Origin: Sphingopyxis sp. BE259 | GTDB taxonomy: Bacteria > Pseudomonadota > Alphaproteobacteria > Sphingomonadales > Sphingomonadaceae | Assembly: GCF_031457495.1 (NCBI RefSeq) | Contig: NZ_JAVDWM010000001.1 | Span: forward strand, 2,778,001-2,842,000 | Length of the DNA: 64,000 nt | Direction: 5' to 3' | Shown here: positions 43,211-53,092 of the stretch, one piece after another | Layout: the number at the start of each line of letters is the position of its first letter | Position numbering within the stretch: position 1 is the first letter of the stretch | Translations under genes and position numbers: made by a program | The notes under the pieces: generated by a model | Told to the model about the DNA's origin: nothing | What the model saw: only the letters and a program-made list of their open reading frames with translations | The model's database searches: none

Positions 43211-43569
43211 AAATACTCACTATGGGCGACGCGCAGGCGCATCCGTTCGGATCGAACGGACGGCGCACGGGCCGCGGGTTCGAAACGACCCGCGTGAAAG
43301 GGTGCCTCTGGGGACAAAGCGCTGGTCCGGCTCGTCCCGCGCCTGAAATCGGGCGGGAAAATCACGCTGCCGGGTGTTGCGGCGGGGAAGCCCGCCATGC
43401 TGCGCTGCACAAGATATGGCATGGGTTGCGCGATATTGCAAGATAATTGCGCCGCTACCTATTCGCGTCCGCCCGCCGCTTGTCGAAGGGCTGATCTTTC
43501 TTCATGGGTTGCTCAAGAAAGGAGCGGTGCATCGACACGCTCGGCAAAAACGGATGAGGGGATAGCGCG
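43211..43569. other. 359-bp divergent region between helicase and glpK with two leader hairpins
   Basis: No convincing gene is seen; a 74-codon open frame on the plus strand (43222-43446) has Cys/His/Trp-rich, non-protein-like composition. Two hairpins lie in what would be the helicase 5' leader: TCCGTTCG-GAT-CGAACGGA at 43242-43260, and CGCGGGT/ACCCGCG at 43273-43294. The right half is lower in GC (around 43411-43460) and probably contains the glpK promoter. A 17-codon frame (43504-43557) precedes glpK, but I have no support for its translation. Confidence 0.55.
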
Positions 43570-45042
43570 TTGGCCGAAAAGATTATCGTCATCGACGAGG
43601 GCACCACTTCGACCCGGACGATGTTGTTCGCCGCCGACGGCACCCCGCTGGGGAGCGCGCAGCGCGAGATCCAGCAGCATTATCCCGCCGCTGGCTTGGT
43701 CGAACATAACGCCGCCGAAATCTGGGAGGCCACGCTAGCCTGCACCCGCGAGATGGTTGCGCAAGCGGGGGGCGCAGACCGGATTGCCGCGATCGGGATC
43801 ACCAACCAGCGCGAAACCATTGTGTTCTGGGACCGCGCCACGGGCGAACCGCTGGCGCCGGCGATCGTCTGGCAGGACCGGCGCACCGCCGCCGATTGCG
43901 CGGCGCTGAAGGATGCGGGCCATGAAGCCGCGGTGCAGGCGACGACCGGCCTGCTGCTCGATCCCTATTTTTCGGGAAGCAAGATCGGTTGGGCGCTGAA
44001 ACACTGGCCGCAGCTGCGCGAAGCGCGTGAGCGGCTGGCGGTCGGAACGATCGAATCCTATCTGATTTTCCGGCTGACCGGCGGGGTGCATGTCAGCGAC
44101 GCGACCAATGCGTCGCGCACCTTGCTGATGAACATCAACGGTGCGAGCGGCTGGGACGCGGGGCTTTGCGATCTGCTCGGAGTGCCGATGCGTCTGTTGC
44201 CCGAAATCACCGGCTGCACGACCACCGTCGGCAAAGCCGATCCCGCACTGTTCGGAGGCGCGATCCCTATCTGCGGCATGGCGGGCGACCAGCAGGCGGC
44301 GACGATCGGGCAGGCGTGCCTGGCGCCCGGGCAGACCAAGGCGACGTTCGGCACCGGCGCCTTCATCCTGTCGGCAAGCGGCACAACGCGCCCGCGATCG
44401 AACAACCGCCTGCTCGCGACGGTGCTGGTGCAAGAGGGCGATGAGCGCTCCTACGCGCTTGAGGGATCGGTGTTTGTCGCTGGCAGTCTGATCAAATGGC
44501 TGCGCGACGGGCTTGGCCTGCTCGCCAATGCTGCCGAGAGCGAAGGATTGGCGCGGTCGATCGAGGATAATGGCGGGGTATATCTCGTCCCCGCACTCAC
44601 CGGGCTTGGCGCGCCGCATTGGCGCCCCGACGCGCTGGCGGCGCTGTCGGGGCTCAGCTTTGCCAGCACCAAGGCGCATGTCGCGCGCGCCGCGCTGGAG
44701 GCGCAGGCGTATCAGGCGCACGACCTGAAATCGGCCTTTGCGGCGGATGGCGTCGATTGGGCTGACCTGCGGATCGACGGCGGCATGGCAGCGAACGACT
44801 GGATGGCGCAGGATCTGGCCGACATGCTGAACCTGACGGTCGAGCGCCCGGATTTCGTCGAGAGCACAGCATTAGGCGCCGCGATGCTCGCCGCGACCGG
44901 CGCGGGCCTGTATCCCGATCTGGCGAGCGCCGCCAAGGCGATGCGCGGCACCGCGACGCGATTTACCCCGGCGTTGGATGCCGACAAACGCAAAACGCGC
45001 CTTGCCGGGTGGCAAAGCGCGCTTGCAAAGGTTCTGAGCTGA
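43570..45042 (+). CDS. glpK: Glycerol kinase
   Basis: A 490-residue FGGY kinase. VIDEGTTSTRTMLFAADG is the N-terminal phosphate loop, with Glu where E. coli has Gln. ITNQRETIVFWDRATGEPLAPAIVWQDRR, DPYFSGSKIGW, TNASRTLLMNI and GMAGDQQAATIGQ follow, all GlpK signatures. It phosphorylates glycerol to sn-glycerol 3-phosphate. The start is a TTG at 43570 with a GAGGGG about 7 nt upstream; no ATG is near the family N-terminus. No glpF or glpD is adjacent, so it appears to be a single-gene unit. It converges on rpmE with a 12-bp gap. Confidence 0.95.
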   Translation: MAEKIIVIDEGTTSTRTMLFAADGTPLGSAQREIQQHYPAAGLVEHNAAEIWEATLACTREMVAQAGGADRIAAIGITNQRETIVFWDRATGEPLAPAIVWQDRRTAADCAALKDAGHEAAVQATTGLLLDPYFSGSKIGWALKHWPQLREARERLAVGTIESYLIFRLTGGVHVSDATNASRTLLMNINGASGWDAGLCDLLGVPMRLLPEITGCTTTVGKADPALFGGAIPICGMAGDQQAATIGQACLAPGQTKATFGTGAFILSASGTTRPRSNNRLLATVLVQEGDERSYALEGSVFVAGSLIKWLRDGLGLLANAAESEGLARSIEDNGGVYLVPALTGLGAPHWRPDALAALSGLSFASTKAHVARAALEAQAYQAHDLKSAFAADGVDWADLRIDGGMAANDWMAQDLADMLNLTVERPDFVESTALGAAMLAATGAGLYPDLASAAKAMRGTATRFTPALDADKRKTRLAGWQSALAKVLS

Positions 45043-45054
45043 TCGCCGAAGCGA

Positions 45055-45282
45055 TTAACGCTTGAGGGTGAGGCCACCGAAGCGCTTGTTGAACTTGGCA
45101 ACCTGGCCCGCCGCGTCGAGCATGCGGCCATTGCCACCGGTCCACGCCGGGTGCGCGGTGGGGTCGATTTCGAGCGTCATCGTGTCGCCCTCTTTGCCCC
45201 AGGTCGAGCGCGTCTGATATTCGGTACCATCGGTCATCTTGACGGTGATCATGTGGTACGCGGGGTGAATGTCTTGTTTCAT
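45055..45282 (-). CDS. rpmE: 50S ribosomal protein L31
   Basis: A 75-residue L31. [40 protein letters not shown] and the terminal [13 protein letters not shown] match bacterial L31. It has no zinc-ligand cysteines, so it is the C-minus (zinc-independent) form; no second rpmE copy is in the window. It stands apart from the fabZ operon by 205 bp that include an inverted repeat. Confidence 0.97.
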   Translation of the reverse strand: MKQDIHPAYHMITVKMTDGTEYQTRSTWGKEGDTMTLEIDPTAHPAWTGGNGRMLDAAGQVAKFNKRFGGLTLKR

Positions 45283-45393
45283 GTCTTTGGCTCCTGTGCC
45301 GCTGGTTACCGACCAGCGGTCGCGAGTCTGTGCGTCCGGGAACGCGAAGGTGCGGCCTTTAGTGGGCTATCAAGCGAAAAGCAACACCCTGCC

Positions 45394-45474
45394 CTCGTCA
45401 TGCCGGGCTTGATCCGGCATCCATTGCTGCGGCGCTGCCATGGACCCCGGATCAAGTCCAGGGTGACGAAGAAA
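45394..45474. repeat. Inverted intergenic repeat (CGGACTTGATCCGGG family)
   Basis: The arms 45394-45423 and 45440-45474 share the CTTGATCCGG core with the elements at 27261 and 54601. It lies 14 bp downstream of the fabZ stop on the minus strand, where it may end the long rpsB-fabZ transcript. Confidence 0.85.
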
Positions 45475-45487
45475 GAGGTGTGAGGTT

Positions 45488-45967
45488 TTAATCGCCCGGC
45501 GGGTCGGCGATCATTGCGGTGAACTGGCACTCGGCGGCGAGGACGCCGTCGAGCATCGCCTTGCCCTCGAAACGGCAGACGCTGCGCTTGGCCTGGATGA
45601 TCGTCGCATGCAGGTCGAGCAGGCAGCCGGGTTCGACCGGCTTGCGGAATTTCGCGCCGTCGATCGCCATGAAATAGACGAGCTTGCCGGTGCCGGCGAG
45701 GCCCATCGATTCGATCGCCAGGACGCCGGCGGCCTGCGCCAGCGCCTCGACGATCAACACGCCCGGCATGATCGGCCGACCTGGGAAATGCCCTTGGAAA
45801 AAGGGCTCGTTCATCGTCACCGCCTTGACCGCGTGGATCGACGTGTCGGGCACGATCGACACGACGCGGTCGACCAGCAGCATCGGATAACGGTGCGGCA
45901 GCAGCGCCAGGATGCGGCGGATGTCCGCCGGCCCCATCGCCCCTGCCGCATTTTCCCCGTCAGCCAT
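45488..45967 (-). CDS. fabZ: (3R)-hydroxymyristoyl-ACP dehydratase
   Basis: A 159-residue hot-dog fold dehydratase. [17 protein letters not shown] lies near residue 18, and the catalytic pair is His60 in [11 protein letters not shown] and Glu74 in [11 protein letters not shown]. It dehydrates 3-hydroxyacyl-ACP in fatty-acid and lipid A precursor synthesis. It is the last gene of the bamA-skp-fabZ segment, 5 bp after skp. lpxD and lpxA, often next to it in other proteobacteria, are not here. Confidence 0.97.
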   Translation of the reverse strand: MADGENAAGAMGPADIRRILALLPHRYPMLLVDRVVSIVPDTSIHAVKAVTMNEPFFQGHFPGRPIMPGVLIVEALAQAAGVLAIESMGLAGTGKLVYFMAIDGAKFRKPVEPGCLLDLHATIIQAKRSVCRFEGKAMLDGVLAAECQFTAMIADPPGD

Positions 45968-45972
45968 GGCGC

Positions 45973-46665
45973 TTAACGGGTCGTCGGCGCGGTGCCGGTC
46001 GGCGCCGGTGCGGCGGTGGTCGCGCCCGGCTGCGCCGCGCGGGCGGCGTCCATAAGCTGCTGGTTGCGCTGCTGAACGAGCTGGCCCGGCTGGTATCCGG
46101 CCGGCACGGCAATCGACACATTCGGTAGCAGGCGGTTGAGTTCGGTCACGACCGCATCGGTCAGATCGACGTTGTTCTCGCGCGCCAGCACCGCATCGGG
46201 ATTGAGCAGCAGGTCGATCTTTTTCGCCGTCATCGCGGCGCGGATCGCTTCGTTCATGCGAACGCTGATCTGGTCTTCGACATAAGCAATGGCCAGCTCG
46301 ACCGGGCGGCCGATCTGGCCGAGTTCGGCCTGTGCCGCCTGACGCTTGTCCTGAACCGCCTTGCCGGCGGCCTGCAACGCGGCCTGGTTCTGCGGCGTCT
46401 TTTTCGCCTCTTCATTATATTTGGCAATCAGGACGTTGATTTCGGCCTGCAGCGTCTGGCCGCGCGACTGCTGCTGGTCGATCTGCGCCTTGTAGGTGGT
46501 CTCGATCTGCTGCGACGCGACCGAAAAGGCATTCGAGCGTGCGGCGGCGACGCGAACGTCGGCGACCGCAACGGCTTTGGCCTGGGCGATCGCGGGGACG
46601 GCCATGATCGGCGAAACCGACAGCGTGGCGAGGGCAAGCGCCGACGCGGTGAGAATTTTCTTCAT
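45973..46665 (-). CDS. OmpH/Skp-family periplasmic chaperone
   Basis: A 230-residue secreted protein. The signal peptide is [29 protein letters not shown] helical coiled-coil region (about 55-120, with alternating Gln/Ala and Lys) and a Pro/Ala-rich C-terminal tail follow. The order and composition fit Skp/OmpH, which holds unfolded outer-membrane proteins for BamA. Its ATG overlaps the bamA stop by one base (TGATG). Confidence 0.92.
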   Translation of the reverse strand: MKKILTASALALATLSVSPIMAVPAIAQAKAVAVADVRVAAARSNAFSVASQQIETTYKAQIDQQQSRGQTLQAEINVLIAKYNEEAKKTPQNQAALQAAGKAVQDKRQAAQAELGQIGRPVELAIAYVEDQISVRMNEAIRAAMTAKKIDLLLNPDAVLARENNVDLTDAVVTELNRLLPNVSIAVPAGYQPGQLVQQRNQQLMDAARAAQPGATTAAPAPTGTAPTTR

Positions 46666-49346
46666 CAGAATTGAGTTCCTACGTTGAATGAGAAGCGTTT
46701 GGTATCATCACCCTCTTCTTTGCGAAGGGCGTAAGCGAAGTCGATCCGGAAGGGACCGAAAGGCGAGTTCCAGTTGACCCCGGCGCCGATCGACACGCGC
46801 GGCATCCAGGTGTCGCCAAAGAAGCGTTCCTCGAACGGCGGCAGCGCACTGAACCCGTTTGCCGTGTCACACGTCGTGTATTGATTGGTCGTGCCCGTCG
46901 TCAGCGAGGCAAAGACATCTTCGCCGGTCGATGCCTTGCGGCAGCGATACTTAATCAACCCTTCGCCTGCAACGCCCGGACGCGTGTCACGGAAATCCTC
47001 CAACGTCGTCAGCGTCGGACGCTTCACGCTGAACACCGAGCCAACATCGAGGAAAATCGACGGCCGCAGCCCCAGCTCCTTGGCCCCGGTCCCGAGCGGA
47101 ATGTCGAGCTCGACGCGGCCCTGATAATAAGCGCGGCCGCCGAGTGCGTCATCGATCTGGGCGTCGCTGCTGGTATCGAGCACCGGCGCGGCGGGATTGG
47201 TCAGATCGACCGACGCATAGCGCACAACGCGCGGACCGATACCGCGGATGTCAAAACCACGCATCTGCGGTTCGCCCAGGAAGAAGCGGTCGGTCAGGCG
47301 GACCTTGTCGCTGGTCGGAGTGGGCGCGCTGCCAAACGGATAGATATAACCGCCCTCGGCCGAAAAATTGAGCACGAAGCGGCTGCCGAGATTGAAGTGC
47401 TTCGAGGCATTGGCGCGGGTGCGGACATATTTCACGCTGCCGCCAAGCCCGGCGAAATCCTGGCTGAGCGACAGCGACTGGCCGCGCGTCGGACGGATGC
47501 GGTTGTCGCGGTCGTCATAGGCGAGGGTATAGCCGACCAGCGAGGTCGTGCGCTTGCCAATTGCGTCGCACAGATAGCGACCGGCAACCAGCGGGTCGCA
47601 CTCGTCGCCAAAGAAATAGGTGCCGCGGTCAAGCGTCACGTCGTCATAATTCAGACTGTAACGCGCGAAAAAGGACATGAATTCGGTGAGCGGCACACCG
47701 GCGTTGAGCTGAAAACCGGTCGTCACCTGCTCGAACGTCGTTTCGCGGTTGTTGTTGATGAAGTTGAACGAGTTCAGATCGCGGCGATAAATGCTGCCGC
47801 CGACCGAAATGTTGCGGTCGAACAGATAGGGTTCGGTAAAGCCGAGTTCGATCGACTTCGAATAGCTCGAATAATTGACCGACGCCTGCAGTTGCTGACC
47901 CAAGCCGCGGAAGTTGCGTTGGCGGATCGACGCCTGGAGCAGGAAATTCTCGATCGACGAGAACCCGGCCGACAGCGACAATTCGCCGGTCGGCTTTTCT
48001 TCGACATTGGTTTCCAGGATGATACGGTCGGGGGCGCTACCCTCCTTGCGCTCGATCTCCAGATTTTCCTGGAAATAGCCGAGGCTGTTCAGGCGGTTTT
48101 CGGTGCGCTTGATGCCAAAGCTGTTGAACGCATCGCCTTCATTCAGACGGAATTCGCGGCGCACAACCTTGTCGTGCGTCAGCGTGTTGCCATTGACGTC
48201 GATGCGCTCGACATAAGTGCGCGGGCTTTCGGCGACGTTGAAGGTGATTGCCATCGTCCGGTCTTCGGCATTGCGGCGGAATTCGGGGTTGATGTCGGCA
48301 AAGGCATAACCGAACAGCCCGGCGGTCTCGCTCAGGCTTTCGACCGTATCCTCGACCAGCTTTGCGTCATACCAGTCGTCGGTCTTCATCGGCAGCAGCG
48401 TCTTGAGCATTTCGGGCTGGAAATCGCGCAGCTCGCTCTTCACATCGACGGCGCCGAATTTGTAACGTTCGCCTTCTTCGACGACATAGGTGATGATGAA
48501 GTCTTGCTTGTTGCTCGTCAGCTCGGCCACGGCCGAAATGACGCGAAAGTCGGCGTAACCGTTCGCCAGGTAAAACAGGCGCAGCTTCTGCTGGTCATAG
48601 GCCAGGCGATCGGGATCGTAGCTGGTGTTCGACGACAGGATTGTCAGCAGACCCGATTCCTTGGTCGCCATCTCGTCCTTCAGGTCGCCGTCGCTGAATT
48701 TTTCGTTGCCGATGATGCTGATCTGGCGAACCTTCGACTTCGGCCCTTCGTTGATTTCGAACACCACATCGACGCGGTTCTGGTCGAGCGACACCATCTT
48801 CGGCTCGACCGTCGCAGCGAAGCGCCCCTGGCGCTTATAGAGTTCGATAATGCGGGCGACGTCGGCGCGGACTTTCGACCGGGTAAAAATCTGGCGCGGC
48901 GCCAGCTTGATCTCGGGCCGGATCTTGTCTTCCTTCAGGCGCTTGTTGCCCTCCAGGATGACGCGGTTGATCACCGGATTTTCGGCGACCTGAATCGTCA
49001 GCGCACCATTGTTGTCGGTGATCTGGAAATCCTTGAACAGCTCAGTCGCGGCCAGGTCCTTCAAGGCCTGGTCAAGGATCGAACGGTCATAGCGCTGACC
49101 GACGCGCAGACGCAGATACGACAAGATCGTCTGCGCCTCGAGCCGCTGGTTGCCCACGACCGTAATCGACTGGACCGTCGTCGCGACGGGAACCGCCTCG
49201 GGCGCGGGGGCCGGGACGCCCGGCGCGGGGACTGGCGGCGGCGCGACTTCCTGCGCCATCACCGGCGCTCCGAGCATCGTTCCTGCCAAAAGGAGGGCCG
49301 ACAGCTGTGTCCGCGCCGAGAATTTGTGTGAAGCCACGCTGTTCAT
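46665..49346 (-). CDS. bamA: Outer-membrane protein assembly factor BamA
   Basis: An 893-residue Omp85. The signal peptide is MNSVASHKFSARTQLSALLL with cleavage after VMA-Q. Five POTRA repeats follow (from about residue 60, QSITVVGNQRLEAQTILSYL, to about 440), then the barrel with the conserved RGF in MRGFDIRGIGPR and a C-terminal FNVGTQF ending in Phe. It inserts beta-barrel proteins into the outer membrane. I chose the ATG at 49346, because the frame upstream only offers a TTG at 49373. A 7-bp stem (49373-49392) lies between rseP and bamA. Confidence 0.97.
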   Translation of the reverse strand: MNSVASHKFSARTQLSALLLAGTMLGAPVMAQEVAPPPVPAPGVPAPAPEAVPVATTVQSITVVGNQRLEAQTILSYLRLRVGQRYDRSILDQALKDLAATELFKDFQITDNNGALTIQVAENPVINRVILEGNKRLKEDKIRPEIKLAPRQIFTRSKVRADVARIIELYKRQGRFAATVEPKMVSLDQNRVDVVFEINEGPKSKVRQISIIGNEKFSDGDLKDEMATKESGLLTILSSNTSYDPDRLAYDQQKLRLFYLANGYADFRVISAVAELTSNKQDFIITYVVEEGERYKFGAVDVKSELRDFQPEMLKTLLPMKTDDWYDAKLVEDTVESLSETAGLFGYAFADINPEFRRNAEDRTMAITFNVAESPRTYVERIDVNGNTLTHDKVVRREFRLNEGDAFNSFGIKRTENRLNSLGYFQENLEIERKEGSAPDRIILETNVEEKPTGELSLSAGFSSIENFLLQASIRQRNFRGLGQQLQASVNYSSYSKSIELGFTEPYLFDRNISVGGSIYRRDLNSFNFINNNRETTFEQVTTGFQLNAGVPLTEFMSFFARYSLNYDDVTLDRGTYFFGDECDPLVAGRYLCDAIGKRTTSLVGYTLAYDDRDNRIRPTRGQSLSLSQDFAGLGGSVKYVRTRANASKHFNLGSRFVLNFSAEGGYIYPFGSAPTPTSDKVRLTDRFFLGEPQMRGFDIRGIGPRVVRYASVDLTNPAAPVLDTSSDAQIDDALGGRAYYQGRVELDIPLGTGAKELGLRPSIFLDVGSVFSVKRPTLTTLEDFRDTRPGVAGEGLIKYRCRKASTGEDVFASLTTGTTNQYTTCDTANGFSALPPFEERFFGDTWMPRVSIGAGVNWNSPFGPFRIDFAYALRKEEGDDTKRFSFNVGTQF

Positions 49347-49418
49347 CCCGAAAAAATAACTCAAAAGCGCCAAACCTGCCTGACCGCAGGTTCGCGCGCA
49401 CTCCCTGCCCCAGACTCG

Positions 49419-50558
49419 CTAGCCAATCAAGCGCGCGATCCCGTCCCACAGGCCCAATGAGCCCAAATCGTTGAAAGTCACGACCAGCATCAGGGTGACG
49501 ACCGCTGCAAAGCCGAATCGGAACGCCCATTCCTGCACCCGGGGCGGGGCTGGACGCCGCCGGACCGCTTCATAGGCGTAGAATAGCAAATGACCACCAT
49601 CAAGCATGGGCAATGGCAAGAGATTGATGAACCCCAGATTGATGGAAATCAGGGCGATGAAGAATATCAGCGACGCCAGTCCCAACGTCGCCGCCTGCCC
49701 CGAAATTTCGGCAATCTTGACCGGGCCGTTCATATCCTTGATCGACCGCCGCCCGGTCAGAAACTGGCCCAGCACCTCGCCCGTCTGGCGGACGATCTGC
49801 CAGGTCTGGTGAAGCCCAACCATCGGCGCTTCGAGCAGCGTCACCGGCTGCAATTGCGGCGGCGGCGGCGCCAGGCCGATGATCGCCCGCTCATAATCCT
49901 TGCCGAAGGGGTCTTTTTCTTTGACCAGCTTCGGCGTCAGCTCAACCATCCGCTCGCTGCCGCCACTGACCACGCGGACCTGCATCGCCTCGCCGGGACG
50001 GTGGGCCACGGCCATCGAAATATCGCCAAAGACCGCAATCGGTCGCCCATCAATTTCGACAATGCGGTCGCCGGTCTGCAGCCCCGCCGCCGCCGCCGCC
50101 GATCCCGCCGAAATGCCGCCGGCGACCGGCGGGGTCACCGGTTTGCCGCCCGCCCAAGCGAAACCGGCAAGAATCAGGATGGCGAACAGGAAATTGGTCA
50201 CCGGCCCCGCGGCCACGATCAACGATCGTTTCCACACCGGCTGAGCCGGGAAGGTGTGCGATTTCTGCTCGGCTGGCAAAGTCTGCCATTCGGCGTCAGG
50301 CTGGCTCACAGCATCGCGGTCGCCCGCAAACTGGACATAGCCGCCCAGCGGCAACCAGCCGATCTTCCATTCGGTGCCGCGCTTGTCGGTCCAGCCCAGG
50401 ACCTTGCGCCCGAACCCGATCGAGAAGGTGTCGGCCTTTACCCCGCACCAGCGCCCGACAATATAATGGCCATATTCGTGAACGAACACGAGCGGCCCCA
50501 GCACCAGCAGGAATGCAAGTACTGTAAAGGCAAAACCGGGGGTCTCAAGCATGTTCAT
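49419..50558 (-). CDS. rseP: RseP-type site-2 intramembrane metalloprotease
   Basis: A 379-residue M50 protease. It has the zinc motif HEYGH (residues 27-31) in TM1, one PDZ domain (about 115-200, GDRIVEIDGRPIAVFGDIS), and a C-terminal LLPLPMLDGGHLLFY carrying the third zinc ligand. Only one PDZ domain is visible, while E. coli RseP has two. It cleaves membrane anchors of anti-sigma factors or remnant signal peptides. The ATG at 50558 overlaps the end of dxr by 14 nt. Confidence 0.95.
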   Translation of the reverse strand: MNMLETPGFAFTVLAFLLVLGPLVFVHEYGHYIVGRWCGVKADTFSIGFGRKVLGWTDKRGTEWKIGWLPLGGYVQFAGDRDAVSQPDAEWQTLPAEQKSHTFPAQPVWKRSLIVAAGPVTNFLFAILILAGFAWAGGKPVTPPVAGGISAGSAAAAAGLQTGDRIVEIDGRPIAVFGDISMAVAHRPGEAMQVRVVSGGSERMVELTPKLVKEKDPFGKDYERAIIGLAPPPPQLQPVTLLEAPMVGLHQTWQIVRQTGEVLGQFLTGRRSIKDMNGPVKIAEISGQAATLGLASLIFFIALISINLGFINLLPLPMLDGGHLLFYAYEAVRRRPAPPRVQEWAFRFGFAAVVTLMLVVTFNDLGSLGLWDGIARLIG

Positions 50559-51711
50559 ATAGGTCCACAAAGCGCTGGGCGGCCGCGCGCGATGCGGCAT
50601 CGACGCTGAATATGTCGTGAAGCGAGGACGGCGCAGCGGGCGCGTCGGCCTCGATCACGCGGCGCACCGTATCGATGATCGCCGGAAAGGATATGCGTCC
50701 CGCCAGGAAAGCGGCGACAGCCACCTCGTTCGCCGCATTAAGCTGCGCCGGGCGAGCGCCGCCCGCGGCGATCGCGGCGCGGCACAGCGCGGTTGCGGGA
50801 AAGCGCACCTCGTCGGGTGCCTCGAAGTCGAGCCGCGCGATGGTCGCCAGGTCGAGCGGCGCGCACGGCGTCGCCATCCGCTGGGGCCAGGCGAGCGCAC
50901 TGGCGATCGGGATCCGCATGTCGGGCGAGCCGAGCTGTGCCAGGGTCGAGCAGTCGATATATTCGACCAGACTGTGGATCACCGATTGCGGATGGACCAA
51001 AATTTCGATGCGATCGAGCCCGACCGGGAACAGGTGATGCGCCTCGATCAGTTCAAGCCCTTTGTTCATCATCGTTGCCGAATCGACGCTGATCTTCGCG
51101 CCCATCGACCAGTTCGGGTGGGCGACCGCCTGCGCCGGGGTGACCCGCGCCATGTCGGCGGCGCTCATCGTGCGGAACGGCCCGCCGCTGGCGGTCAGGA
51201 TGATCCGCCGCACCTGATCGATCCGGCCGCCCGCGAGGCATTGGAAAATCGCATTATGCTCGCTGTCGACAGGCAGGATGGTGGCGCCCGACGCGCGCGC
51301 GGCAGCGGTCATCAGCGCCCCCGCGGATACCAGGGATTCCTTGTTGGCAAGCGCCACATCGGTGCCCGCCGCCAGCGCGGCCATCGTTGGGGCCAGCCCC
51401 GCGGTGCCGACGATCGCGGCCATCACCAAGTCGGTTGGCCGCTGTGCCGCGGTGACAAGCGCATCGGTGCCTGCGGCGATTTCGATGCCCGTGCCTGCCA
51501 ACGCATCCTGCAATTCACCATAGCGCGCTTCATCGGCGATGACTGCGACGTCGGGGCGAAATTCGCGCGCCAGCTTGGCCAGTTCGGCGACGCCACTGTT
51601 CGCGGTCAGGACGCTGACTTGCCAGCCTTCGCCGTCGCGGCGGACGAGATCGAGGGTCGATTGCCCGACCGATCCCGTCGCACCGAATAGCGAGAGGCGG
51701 CGCGTGGTCAT
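50545..51711 (-). CDS. dxr: 1-deoxy-D-xylulose 5-phosphate reductoisomerase
   Basis: A 388-residue enzyme. It has the NADPH-binding LSLFGATGSVGQSTLDLV at the N-terminus, LANKESLVSAG near residue 120, the metal-binding LPVDSEHNAIFQCL, and LTASGGPFRTMS. It catalyses the second step of the MEP isoprenoid pathway, feeding UppS encoded two genes upstream. The ATG at 51711 is one base after the cdsA stop. Confidence 0.97.
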   Translation of the reverse strand: MTTRRLSLFGATGSVGQSTLDLVRRDGEGWQVSVLTANSGVAELAKLAREFRPDVAVIADEARYGELQDALAGTGIEIAAGTDALVTAAQRPTDLVMAAIVGTAGLAPTMAALAAGTDVALANKESLVSAGALMTAAARASGATILPVDSEHNAIFQCLAGGRIDQVRRIILTASGGPFRTMSAADMARVTPAQAVAHPNWSMGAKISVDSATMMNKGLELIEAHHLFPVGLDRIEILVHPQSVIHSLVEYIDCSTLAQLGSPDMRIPIASALAWPQRMATPCAPLDLATIARLDFEAPDEVRFPATALCRAAIAAGGARPAQLNAANEVAVAAFLAGRISFPAIIDTVRRVIEADAPAAPSSLHDIFSVDAASRAAAQRFVDLYEHA

Positions 51712-51712
51712 G

Positions 51713-52387
51713 TCACACCCCCGCCCGGATCGTAATCTGCCCCGCGAACGCGAGCGCGCCGAGCAGCAGCGCCACCGGCAGCACCCCATCGACGCGGTCG
51801 AACAATCCGCCATGGCCCGGGATCAGCTTGCCCGAATCCTTGACCCCGGCGCGGCGCTTCATCCAGCTTTGCGCGAGGTCGCCCAGCTGCGCGAGCAGCC
51901 CCATGAACAGGCCGATCCACAGCGGCACCCCGATGATGCCGGCGCGGTCGCCGATCGTCGCGCTGGCGATCAGCGCCGCGATCATGCCGCCGATCAGCCC
52001 CGACCAGGTTTTCGACGGGCTGATCGTCGGCGCCAGCCGCGCCCCGCCAAAGGCGCGCCCCGCGAAATAGGCGCCGATGTCGGTCGCCCACACCATGCCG
52101 AACACCCATAGCGCCGCGGTCACGCCCAGCTGGTCGCGAATGAACCACAGCCCTGCCATCGCGCCGAGGGTGAGCAACGGGCCGAGAATGGTGAGCGCCG
52201 CCTTGGCCCCACTGCCGATCGTCATCGCGCGCACCAGCGCAAACCATTCGACCAGCATCAACGCGCCGCCGACGAGCAGTAGCAGGCCGAACGCGAGGCC
52301 GCCGAACCACAAGGCGGTGCCCGCGATCGCGAACAGGATGATGGCTGACCCGATGCGGGTCCAGAAGTCCGATTTGCCCGCCGCCAT
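51713..52387 (-). CDS. cdsA: Phosphatidate cytidylyltransferase
   Basis: A 224-residue membrane enzyme with about seven hydrophobic segments and the CDS signature region DIGAYFAGRAFGG..SPSKTWSG. The end is GHGGLFDRVDGVLP, the conserved C-terminal motif with two Asp residues. It makes CDP-diacylglycerol for PssA. It is in the standard frr-uppS-cdsA-dxr order, 3 bp after uppS. Confidence 0.96.
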   Translation of the reverse strand: MAAGKSDFWTRIGSAIILFAIAGTALWFGGLAFGLLLLVGGALMLVEWFALVRAMTIGSGAKAALTILGPLLTLGAMAGLWFIRDQLGVTAALWVFGMVWATDIGAYFAGRAFGGARLAPTISPSKTWSGLIGGMIAALIASATIGDRAGIIGVPLWIGLFMGLLAQLGDLAQSWMKRRAGVKDSGKLIPGHGGLFDRVDGVLPVALLLGALAFAGQITIRAGV

Positions 52388-52390
52388 GCC

Positions 52391-53077
52391 TTATAGCCCC
52401 CCGTAACGACGATTGCGGCGCGCGAAGTGATCGAGCGCGGCTTTCAGGTCCGCCGGTTTGAAATCCGGCCACAAAATATCGGTGAAATAGAGTTCGGCAT
52501 AGGCCGACTGCCACAGCAGGAAGTTCGACAGCCGCACCTCGCCCGAGGTGCGGATGAGCAGGTCGAGCGGCGGCATGTCGGCGGTGTCGAGGTGCGCCGC
52601 GATCGCGTCCTCGGTAATCGCGCCTTCGGCCGCAGCGGCGGCGGCGGCGCGGACCAGCTCGTCCTGCGCGCCATAGTTCAGCGCGACCGCCAGCGTCGTG
52701 CGCTTGTTGCCCGATGTGCGCTCCAGCGCATTTTCGATCAATGCAACGACGTCGGGCGCGAGCGCGCGCCAGTTGCCGATCACCTTCAGCTTCACGTCAT
52801 TGGCGGCGAATTCATCGAGGTCGGACAGGATGAAGCGCTTCATCAGCCCCATCAGGTCGCTGACCTCTTCCTCGGGCCGCTTCCAGTTTTCAGAGGAAAA
52901 GGCGTAGAGCGTCATCGCCTCGATCCCGAGGTCGCCCGCCGCGCGGACGATCGTCCGCACCGCCTCGACCCCCGCCTTGTGACCGGCAACGCGCGGCAGC
53001 AGGCGTTTCTTCGCCCAGCGTCCGTTGCCGTCCATGATGATGGCGACATGGCGCGCGCCGTGAGTGGGGGCTGTCAC
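52391..53077 (-). CDS. uppS: Undecaprenyl diphosphate synthase (isoprenyl transferase)
   Basis: A 228-residue cis-prenyltransferase. HVAIIMDGNGRWAKKRLLPR includes the catalytic Asp, GHKAGVEAVR and TLYAFSSENWKRP follow, and DLLIRTSGEVRLSNFLLWQ is the C-terminal signature. It makes the C55 lipid carrier for peptidoglycan and exopolysaccharide. A perfect 28-bp inverted repeat sits between it and frr. Confidence 0.97.
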   Translation of the reverse strand: MTAPTHGARHVAIIMDGNGRWAKKRLLPRVAGHKAGVEAVRTIVRAAGDLGIEAMTLYAFSSENWKRPEEEVSDLMGLMKRFILSDLDEFAANDVKLKVIGNWRALAPDVVALIENALERTSGNKRTTLAVALNYGAQDELVRAAAAAAAEGAITEDAIAAHLDTADMPPLDLLIRTSGEVRLSNFLLWQSAYAELYFTDILWPDFKPADLKAALDHFARRNRRYGGL

Positions 53078-53092
53078 GAAAAGACCTCAGAA

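Noticed and set aside
43376..43392. TGGCATGGGTTGC resembling a sigma-54 promoter upstream of glpK (actual position about 43418-43430)
   Set aside because: The gap between the -24 and -12 elements is two bases too short for RpoN.
43222..43446. 74-codon open frame on the plus strand between helicase and glpK
   Set aside because: Its residue composition is not protein-like, it has no ribosome site, and it is antisense to the helicase leader.
43504..43557. 17-codon frame as a leader peptide of glpK
   Set aside because: There is no ribosome site or attenuator structure following it, so chance occurrence is more likely.
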